Shown in pieces: positions 57,640 to 64,000 of a stretch of DNA of 64,000 nucleotides. The DNA lies in the NCBI GenBank assembly GCA_016713225.1, contig JADJPO010000001.1:124001-188000 (forward strand). The letters run 5' to 3'. Numbering within the stretch: position 1 is the first letter of the stretch; each line of letters starts with the position of its first letter. A program made the translations under genes and the position numbers. The DNA comes from Kineosporiaceae bacterium (lineage in GTDB: Bacteria > Actinomycetota > Actinomycetes > Actinomycetales > Kineosporiaceae). The notes beneath the pieces were generated by a model. The model was not told where the DNA came from. It did not search any database and saw nothing but the letters and a program-made list of their open reading frames with translations.

Positions 57640-58119
57640 ATGGTCGACGTCTCGGCGGACGAGCCGGCGGTCCCCGTGTGCCCGGTCGGCCCGGCCATCG
57701 TGAGCCCGGCGGCTCGGGCCTCAGCCGCGCTGTTCGGCGGGCTCGCCGTGTTCCAGGTGGGCCTGGCCGCGGGGCTTCCGTGGGGGGTGGCTGCCTGGGG
57801 TGGGGCGCACCCGGGGCACCTGCCCACGGGGTTTCGCCTGGCGAGTGCGGCGTCCGCCGTGGTCTGGGCGGCCATCGCGGTCGAGCTCGCCGCGCCGCGG
57901 CTCACCCGGCCCGAACACCAAGGCCACCAAGGCCACCGTGGGCGCCGTGGCCACCGTGGGCGCCGCAGGCTGCTCACCGTCCTCACAGCAGTCATGGTGC
58001 TCGCGGCCGTGATGAATGCCGCCTCACCGTCGCCGGTCGAGCGGGCGATCTGGACACCGTTCGCCCTGGTGCAGATCCTCCTGCTCTGGGCGGCCCGCCG
58101 TCGTGAGGGGACCGCATGA
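57640..58119 (+). CDS. Hypothetical membrane protein, PadR-linked
   Basis: A 159-residue protein with four likely membrane helices (ASAALFGGLAVFQVGLAAGL, LASAASAVVWAAIAVELA, LLTVLTAVMVLAAVMNAA, PFALVQILLLWAA) and a cytoplasmic loop of short Gly/Arg/His repeats (HQGHQGHRGRRGHRG) encoded by 9-bp repeats at about 57919-57970. No family was recognised. ATG at 57640 follows CTGGAGG. Its stop overlaps the CPBP gene start (ATGA), so both are expressed together under the divergent PadR. Confidence 0.75.
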   Translation: MVDVSADEPAVPVCPVGPAIVSPAARASAALFGGLAVFQVGLAAGLPWGVAAWGGAHPGHLPTGFRLASAASAVVWAAIAVELAAPRLTRPEHQGHQGHRGRRGHRGRRRLLTVLTAVMVLAAVMNAASPSPVERAIWTPFALVQILLLWAARRREGTA

Positions 58120-58820
58120 GCGGCCGCCTGGCCACCCTGCTCACGGTCCTGCTGGTCGGCGCGAGCGGTCCGGCGTTGCTCGTGCTCGCCCGCCGCACCG
58201 GACGACGCCGCGCCACCTACCAGGCACTGGCACTGGCACTCGCGGTGGTGGTGTGGGCATTGGCGCGTCTGATGCCCGGGCCGGGCCGACCGGTGGCGTT
58301 GCTGGGTGACCTCGCCGCCCCGGTGCACGGCCTGGGGTGGATGGGAGTCTCGGACGGCGACAGCTGGGGCACCTTGTTGCTCACCACCGGCTCGATCATC
58401 GTCGCGGTGACCGGGGTGACGCTGTGGCTGCAGGTGGGACGCCGCGCCGGCCTGGCCGGGCGCAGCCTGATCGCCGTCCTCCCCGCCGCGGTGGCGCTGT
58501 CCTTGCTCAATGCCACCAGCGAGGAGCTGATCTTCCGCGCCGCTCTGCTGCAAGGTGTCTCGCCGGCGGTGCTCGGCGTCGGCTCGTTGGCCCTCGTCTC
58601 GGGCTTGCTGTTCGGCCTACCCCACTACGGCGGCCACCCGGGAGGCCCGGTCGGGGTGGCGCTGGCCGGATTCCTCGGCTGGCTGGCCTGCACGGCGACG
58701 CTGCAGACCGGCGGTCTGGCCTGGGCCTGGACGCTGCACGTCGTCCTCGATGTGGTCATCCTGACCATCGTGCTGGCCGCCGAACGCGTTCAGCCGGAGC
58801 CCGAGCAGGTGAGCGGCTGA
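58116..58820 (+). CDS. CPBP family intramembrane metalloprotease
   Basis: A 234-residue polytopic protein with the CPBP/ABI motifs in order: SEELIFRAALLQ (E-E-x3-R), FGLPHYGGHP and a C-terminal HVVLDVV (H-x3-D). These Glu and His residues form the metal site of Rce1-like intramembrane proteases. It may process a membrane substrate or protect against a bacteriocin; the target is unknown. Coupled to the membrane protein upstream and convergent with the MATE gene 10 bp away. Confidence 0.9.
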   Translation: MSGRLATLLTVLLVGASGPALLVLARRTGRRRATYQALALALAVVVWALARLMPGPGRPVALLGDLAAPVHGLGWMGVSDGDSWGTLLLTTGSIIVAVTGVTLWLQVGRRAGLAGRSLIAVLPAAVALSLLNATSEELIFRAALLQGVSPAVLGVGSLALVSGLLFGLPHYGGHPGGPVGVALAGFLGWLACTATLQTGGLAWAWTLHVVLDVVILTIVLAAERVQPEPEQVSG

Positions 58821-58830
58821 ACAGCCTCGC

Positions 58831-60171
58831 TCACCGGACGGCCCCGGTCACCATCCAGGCCGACCCACGAGCCCGGACGCCGAGGAACACCGCCCGCGCG
58901 AGCATGTAGCCCGCCGTCCAGCTCACCCACGCCCACACCAGCCCCGCGGTCCCGGACGGCGCCCACACCGCCACGGCCACCGCGATCGGGGCATAGATGA
59001 GCACCTGGATCACCCCGGCCACCGCCAGGTAGCGGCCGTCCCCGGCCCCGATCAGCACGCCGTCCAGCACGAAGACGAAACCCGAGACCGGTTGGGCGAT
59101 CGCCGCGACGACGAGCGCCGCCGACATGGCCCGCCAGACCGCCGGGTCGTCGACGAACAGCGGTCCCAGCCAGGTACGTACCAGCAGCAGCACCACCCCG
59201 AGGACGACGCCGCCCCACACCCCCCAGCGGATCATCAGGGCCGTCGTGGCGCGGGTGCCGGGCACATCTGAGGCGCCCAGCGACCGCCCGGTCAGGGACT
59301 GTGCGGCGATCGCGATGGCGTCCAGCGACAGCGCCAGCAGGGTCCACAGCGTGGTGACCACCTGGTGGGCGGCCAGGGCCACCTCGCCCTTGTCGGTCAC
59401 CACCCAGGTGGCGATCAGCAGCGCCGTGCGCAGCGCCAGGGTGCGCACCAACAACGGGACGCCGCTGCGCCCCGAGGCGAGGATGCCTGCGCGGTCGGGG
59501 CGCAGCGAGGCGTGGTGGCGCCGGGCGCCGCGGACCACGACCACGGTGACGGCTGCGGCCATGCCGAGCTGGGTCAGCGCCGTGCCCAGCCCGGAGCCGG
59601 CGATCCCCAGCCGTGGCGCCGGACCCAGGCCGTGCACCAGCAGCACGTTGAGGATCGCGTTCACCGCCGCTCCGGCGGCGTAGACCACCAGCGGCGTGCG
59701 GGTGTCCTGCAATCCGCGCAGGACGCCGGTGGCGGCCAGCAGCACGAGCATCGCGGGCAAGCCGGGCAGTGAGTAGCGCAGGTAGGTGACGGCTTGCGCG
59801 GCGACGTCCGGGGTGGGGCCGAACAGGTCGACCAGCCACGGTGCTGCGGCGAAGGTGGCCAGGGCGGCGGGCAGACCGAGCGCGAGGGCCAGCCACATGC
59901 CGTCCACGCCCTGGGTGAGCGCGGCACGCAGGTCACCGGCCCCGAGCCGGCGGGCGACCGAGGCGGTGGTGCCGTAGGCGAGGAAGACGAACAGGTAGAT
60001 CGCCCCGCCGAGGATCGCCCCGGCCAGCCCGAGCGCGGCCAGCGGCACGGTGCCCAGGCGCCCCACGATGGCCGAGTCGGCGAGCAGGAACAGGGGTTCG
60101 GCGATCAGCGCGCCCAGGGCCGGGACGGCGAGCGCCAGCACCTCTCGAGCGGCGGTATCCGAGCGACGCAT
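58831..60171 (-). CDS. MATE family efflux transporter
   Basis: A 446-residue transporter with about 12 hydrophobic segments in two halves. The MATE entry motif ALAVPALGALIAEPLFLLADSAIVGRLGTVPLAALGLA is complete, and the second half repeats the pattern around SLTGRSLGASDVPGTRATTALMIRWG. It exports organic cations or drugs using Na+ or H+. ATG at 60171; an upstream frame to 60213 has no support. In streptomycetes a MATE gene also lies next to dnaB, so this is likely an ancestral neighbour. Confidence 0.93.
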   Translation of the reverse strand: MRRSDTAAREVLALAVPALGALIAEPLFLLADSAIVGRLGTVPLAALGLAGAILGGAIYLFVFLAYGTTASVARRLGAGDLRAALTQGVDGMWLALALGLPAALATFAAAPWLVDLFGPTPDVAAQAVTYLRYSLPGLPAMLVLLAATGVLRGLQDTRTPLVVYAAGAAVNAILNVLLVHGLGPAPRLGIAGSGLGTALTQLGMAAAVTVVVVRGARRHHASLRPDRAGILASGRSGVPLLVRTLALRTALLIATWVVTDKGEVALAAHQVVTTLWTLLALSLDAIAIAAQSLTGRSLGASDVPGTRATTALMIRWGVWGGVVLGVVLLLVRTWLGPLFVDDPAVWRAMSAALVVAAIAQPVSGFVFVLDGVLIGAGDGRYLAVAGVIQVLIYAPIAVAVAVWAPSGTAGLVWAWVSWTAGYMLARAVFLGVRARGSAWMVTGAVR

Positions 60172-60191
60172 CAGCCCCCACGCCCCCGCAG

Positions 60192-60426
60192 TTATCCACA
60201 GTCCATCCACCATCAGTGGACACAGGTGTCACACCCAACACTCTGGAATCCCCCGGATCGGGACTCCGACACGCTCCAACAGACACGCCGACTTTCTCTC
60301 CTCCACACTCGGTGGATGCTGTTTGTGCAGGTCAGCAGCATGTGACTGCGTGAATCACATCGCTTGTCCCCAGGTTTATCCACAGCCTGTGGGCGACACC
60401 CCACGGTCGTCCACCTGTTGTCCACA
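60192..60426 (+). promoter_or_regulatory. Cluster of DnaA boxes upstream of dnaB
   Basis: Two perfect TTATCCACA boxes (60192-60200, 60376-60384), a perfect TTGTCCACA (60418-60426) and a one-mismatch TTGTCCCCA (60364-60372), all in the same orientation, within the 459-bp gap between the MATE gene and dnaB. TTGTCCACA is the favoured actinobacterial DnaA box. The gap also has a lower-GC stretch (about 60230-60360). It could be a DnaA-controlled dnaB promoter or a DnaA-titration site. Confidence 0.7.
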
Positions 60427-60630
60427 GACTAGGGCCCGGCGCCCACAGGCCGCGTTTGCCCCGGCCTCCTCACGCCCCTAGGTTCGCGTCGGCCGGACCC
60501 GCCAGGTGCCGGTGCCGGACGGGTTCACCGAGACGTGTCGGTACTTGTCGGTGGTAGGCGATACCACTGACTCATGCCCGGTCACCGACCAGTTCCCAGG
60601 CCAGCAGGACGACTCGAGGAGGCTACGCCG

Positions 60631-63600
60631 GTGTCTGTCGCGGACCTCGAGTTCACCAGTGAGGTTCCGAGCGAGGACTTCGGCCGTACCCCGCCGCAGG
60701 ACGTCGCGGCGGAGCAGAGCGTGCTGGGTGGCATGTTGCTGTCCAAGGACGCCATCGCCGACGTGGTCGAGGTGCTGCGCGGCACCGACTTCTACCGCCC
60801 GGCCCACGAGCTGGTCTTCGAGGCGGTGCTCGACCTCTACGGGCGCGGTGAGCCGGCGGACGCCGTCACGGTCTCGGCCGAGCTGACCAAGCGGGGCGAG
60901 CTGGGCCGCATCGGCGGTCCGGCCTACCTGCACACGTTGCTGTCGTCGGTGCCGACCGCGGCGAACGCCGGGTACTACGCGCGGATCGTCCACGAGCGGG
61001 CGGTGTTGCGCCGATTGGTGCAGGCCGGAACGAAGATCGTGCAGCTCGGGTATGCCACCGACGGCGGGGACGTCGACGAGCTGGTGAATGCGGCGCAGGC
61101 CGAGGTGTACGCGGTCACCGAGAAGCGCCAGTCGGAGGACTACCACGCCATCGGTGACGTCATCGAGGCCACGATCGACGAGATCGAGGCGTCCTCGGCG
61201 CGGGGCGACGGCATGGTCGGGGTACCCACCGGGTTCGCCGACCTCGACCGGCTCACCAACGGCCTGCACGGCGGGCAGATGATTGTGATCGCGGCGCGTC
61301 CGGCGGTTGGCAAGGCGCTGGCACTCGACACCCCGATTCCCACCCCCGGCGGCTGGACGACGATGGGTCGGCTGCACGTCGGCGATCAGGTACTGGGCGC
61401 CGATGGACGTCCGACCACCGTGACCGCGGCCACGGGTGTCATGGTGGGCCGGCCGTGCTACGAGGTCCACTTCTCGGACGGCGAGGTGATCGTCGCGGAC
61501 GCCGAGCACCTGTGGCTGACCGAGACCCGATCCTCGCGGCGTTCGGCGCAGCAGGCGGCCACCGGGTACAACGGCCACCGCACTCAACGCACCTTCGCCG
61601 AGGTGCGAACCACCACCCAGATCGCCGCCAGCCTGCGCTGCACAACCGCTGACGGGCGGCTGAATCACAGCGTGGTCACGGCAAAGCCGCTCGACCTGCC
61701 GGATGCCTCGCTGCTCATCCCCCGACACCTTGGGGCGTGGCTGGGTGATGGCACGAGCGCTGCGGCGCACATCACCAGCGCCGATCCCGAGATCGCGATG
61801 CGGATCGAGGCAGAGGGCGGGGCCACCGCGCCGACGGTCACCGCGCGCCTGCGCACCATCGGCGTGCTGAACAACAAGCACATCCCGCTGGCGTACCTGC
61901 GCGCGTCCGAGCCGCAGCGCCGCGACCTCTTGGCAGGGTTGCTCGATACCGACGGCACCGTCGCGCCGAGCGGGACCGTGCAGTTCACCGTGACCAATGA
62001 GCGACTCGCTCGGGATGTGCAGGAGCTCGTGACCAGCCTCGGCTATCGCTCGGGCCTCAGTGGTAAGCGGGTTCCGGGTCGAACGGCTGAGTCCTCGGTC
62101 GCCTGGACGCTGACCTTCAGTACTGACGACGTGGTCTTCGGGTTGGCGCGCAAGCGGTTGGCGCAAGGAACGGGGCGCTCGCCGATTCACGCGGCGCAAT
62201 TCACGGTTCATCACGGACGTTCGACCGGTCCGCAGTGTGCCGGTGCGGTGCCTCCAGGTCGACAACGAGGATCATCTGTACCTCGCCGGCCGATCCATGA
62301 TCCCGACCCACAACTCGACCATGGGACTGGACGTGTGCCGCAGTGCGGCGATCCACCACAACATGCCGGCGGTGATCTTCAGTCTGGAGATGAGCCGTAC
62401 CGAGATCACCATGCGCATGCTCTCGGCCGAGGCGCGGATCCCGTTGCAGAACATGCGCAAGGGCACCATGCGCGAAGAGGACTGGACCCGCCTGGCCCGC
62501 ACCATGGGTGAGATCAACTCGGCGCCGCTGTTCATTGACGACTCGCCCAACATGACGTTGATGGAGATCCGGGCCAAGTGCCGTCGGCTCAAGCAGCGGC
62601 ACGGGCTCAAGTTGGTCGTGGTCGACTACCTGCAGCTGATGACCTCGGGCAAGAAGGTCGAGTCCCGCCAGCAGGAGGTCAGCGAGTTCTCGCGGGCGCT
62701 GAAGCTGCTCGCCAAGGAGCTCGAGGTACCGGTGATCGCGATCAGCCAGCTGAACCGTGGTCCGGAGCAGCGCACCGACAAGAAGCCGATGGTCAGCGAC
62801 CTGCGTGAATCCGGGTGCCTCACCGCCGACACCGCGATCCTGCGGGCCGACACCGGGGCCGAGACCACCATGGGGGAGTTGTTCGCCTCGGGCGCCCGCG
62901 ACGTCCCGGTGTGGTCGCTGGACGACTCGCTGCGCTACGTCCGCCGGCACCTGACCCACGTGTTCGCCACCGGTGAGCGCGAGGTGTTCCGGGTGCGGCT
63001 GGCCTCGGGTAAGTGCGTGCGCGCCACCGCGAACCACCCGTTCCTGACCTACGACGGCTGGACGCCGATCGGTGACCTGCGCCCCGGCGCCCAGGTCGCG
63101 GTGCCGCGCCACGTGCCGGCCCCCGAGCAGGTCGAGGTGTTCTCGGACGCCGAGGTGCTGGCCCTGGCGGGGCGGGTCGCCGCCGGCACCGAAGCCCTTG
63201 CGCCGCAGGCGTTCGCGCTGCCCAAGCGGCAGATCGCGTTGTTGCTGCGGGAGGTCTGGAACCGGGCGGGTTGGGTCCGGGCCGAACCGGCCCTGGTGCG
63301 CCTGACCGCCCCCAGCCGTGCCACGGCGGACGGCGTCGCTCGGCTGCTGCTGCGGTTCGGCATCTCGGCCCGCCTGATCGAGGGCGCCGCGGTGCTGATC
63401 GAGGGCGTGGACGATCAGCGCCGCTTCCTCGGCGAGATCGGGGTCGACGGGCGTGACGCGTTGGCCGCCACCCGGCTGCTCGCCGCCGTGCGGGCGCGTA
63501 CGGCGCGCAGCGCGCGTCCCAGCTGGGACGTCCCTGCCGCCGGGGTGCGCCCCGGTGCGACCGAGGACGACGTGTGGCAGCAGGTGCGCAGCGTGCTCAC

Positions 63601-64000
63601 CGACCCGGTGCACGTCAGTGCGGTGACCGAACCCGCCCTGGTCGAGACCTTGGGCGGTGGCGAGCACGGCGAGCGGGTCGCCGTGCCACGGCAACGCCTG
63701 GGCCGGGTGGCCGCCCTGTTGCAGCGCGTCGACCTCGACGTGCTGGCGGTCAACGACGTGGTGTGGGACGAGATCGTGGCCATCGAGCCCGACGGCGTCG
63801 AGCAGGTCTACGACGCCACCGTGCTCGGCACCCACAACTTCGTGGCCAACGGCATCGCGGTGCACAACTCGATCGAGCAGGACGCCGACATGGTGATCCT
63901 GCTGCACCGCGAGGACATGTACGAGAAGGAGTCCCCCCGCGCCGGCGAGGCCGACTTCATCGTGGCCAAGCACCGCAACGGCCCCACCGACACCATCACC
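60631..64000 (+). CDS. dnaB: Replicative DNA helicase DnaB with two inteins, frameshifted in intein 1, 3' end outside window
   Basis: GTG at 60631 with GAGGAGG upstream. Exteins: 60631-61314 (N-terminal domain from RTPPQDVAAEQSVLGGMLLS to the P-loop ARPAVGK), 62315-62815 (STMGLDVCRSAA through VVDYLQLMTSG and PVIAISQLNRG to DLRESG) and 63869 onward (SIEQDADMVILLHRE). DnaB unwinds DNA at the replication fork. Intein 1 interrupts the Walker A motif and intein 2 the ESG/SIEQDAD site also used by the Synechocystis DnaB intein. The N-terminal part reads in frame 1 but everything from the end of intein 1 reads in frame 2, so a net one-base insertion lies near 62150-62210. Confidence 0.9.
61315..62314 (+). 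mobile_element. DnaB intein 1, class 3-like with LAGLIDADG endonuclease, frameshifted
   Basis: It starts with Ala (ALALDTPIPTPGGW), so it lacks an N-terminal nucleophile. Class 3 inteins instead use a Cys in block F, and here VPVRCLQVDNEDH has it; the other members of the WCT triad also fit (Trp in AEHLWLT, Thr in IPTHN). The endonuclease keeps both acidic motifs (LGAWLGDG, LLAGLLDTDG). The length of 1000 bp is not divisible by three: frame 1 reads to about RKRLAQGTGRS, and FITDVRPVRSVPVRC to the splice junction is in frame 2. Confidence 0.88.
62816..63868 (+). mobile_element. DnaB intein 2, class 1, with decayed endonuclease
   Basis: A 351-residue intein from Cys1 (CLTADTAIL) to the terminal His-Asn (IAVHN) before Ser of SIEQDAD. 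Block B is ATANHPF, block F is YDATVLGTHNFVANG; splicing residues are intact, so it should splice. The middle is recognisable as LAGLIDADG-like only weakly: the first motif reads ALAGRVAAG, with the expected catalytic Asp replaced by Ala, while the second (FLGEIGVDG) keeps Asp. Homing activity is probably lost. In frame with the surrounding exteins. Confidence 0.9.

Noticed and set aside
60341..60359. TGTGA and TCACA half-sites upstream of dnaB resembling a CRP/GlxR site
   Set aside because: The spacer is 9 bp, not the 6 bp expected for CRP-type sites, and it lies far from the dnaB start.
60192..60426. DnaA boxes as the chromosomal origin oriC
   Set aside because: Only three or four boxes in one orientation, no dnaA or dnaN next to them; actinobacterial oriC lies between dnaA and dnaN with many more boxes.
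1..64000. Insertion sequences, integrases, phage genes or tRNA-flanked islands explaining the accessory block
   Set aside because: No transposase, integrase or phage-like frame and no tRNA gene was seen; the only mobile elements supported are the two inteins.

Overview
The window is very GC-rich, almost fully coding DNA with many GTG starts, purine-rich ribosome binding sites and 4-base stop/start overlaps (ATGA, GTGA). Gene content and order are those of the oriC-proximal region of an actinobacterium: trxA-trxB-anti-sigma-sigM-pseudokinase-murJ-NUDIX-pcnA on the left, and ino1-padR-ponA-rpsF-ssb-rpsR-rplI-MATE-dnaB on the right. A large chemotaxis locus and a DnaB class 3 intein would fit a motile lineage such as Kineosporiales (inference, low certainty). 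dnaA, dnaN and oriC are not in the window and probably lie to its left.

Layout. 1-12.9 kb: end of a GNAT gene, then a leftward block with thioredoxin/thioredoxin reductase, an ECF sigma/anti-sigma pair, a membrane pseudokinase, an unusual DUF6049-MurJ fusion and a NUDIX hydrolase, with pcnA diverging from it. 13-47 kb: accessory block holding a CNNM/CBS membrane protein, a two-domain acetyltransferase, a membrane-anchored GH26-like hydrolase, an MFS permease, a chemoreceptor, a rightward GntR / aldehyde dehydrogenase / glutamine synthetase-like / iron alcohol dehydrogenase cluster, a fused anthranilate synthase preceded by a Trp leader peptide, a 1571-residue TIR-STAND protein, a leftward chemotaxis operon (receptor, CheW, CheR, CheD, CheB, receptor-like protein, CheY, STAS, CheA) with a PilZ gene upstream, a membrane acyltransferase and a double-length phosphofructokinase. 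47-64 kb: ino1, padR, a class A penicillin-binding protein coupled to a GT87-like membrane protein, the rpsF-ssb-rpsR-rplI cluster, a small accessory insertion (fasciclin, MT0933-like small protein, PadR with a membrane protein and a CPBP protease), a MATE exporter and dnaB, which runs off the right end.

How the genes work together. The left block links redox homeostasis, envelope-stress sigma control and lipid II export; ponA and its partner continue the cell-wall theme on the right, and the rpsF cluster and dnaB serve translation and replication. The chemotaxis genes form a nearly complete signalling and adaptation pathway, but no flagellar or pilus genes are present.

Most notable observations: (i) a family of six intergenic elements, five of them 101-103 bp with 21-bp terminal inverted repeats on AACCCGCTCATGCTCCGCAG; (ii) dnaB carries two inteins, the first in the P-loop with class 3 features and a net +1 frameshift; (iii) the TIR-STAND protein, a candidate antiphage system; (iv) the DUF6049-MurJ fusion; (v) a Trp attenuator; (vi) DnaA boxes upstream of dnaB; (vii) many 11- and 12-bp tandem repeats. 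No tRNA, rRNA, CRISPR array, insertion sequence or prophage was seen.
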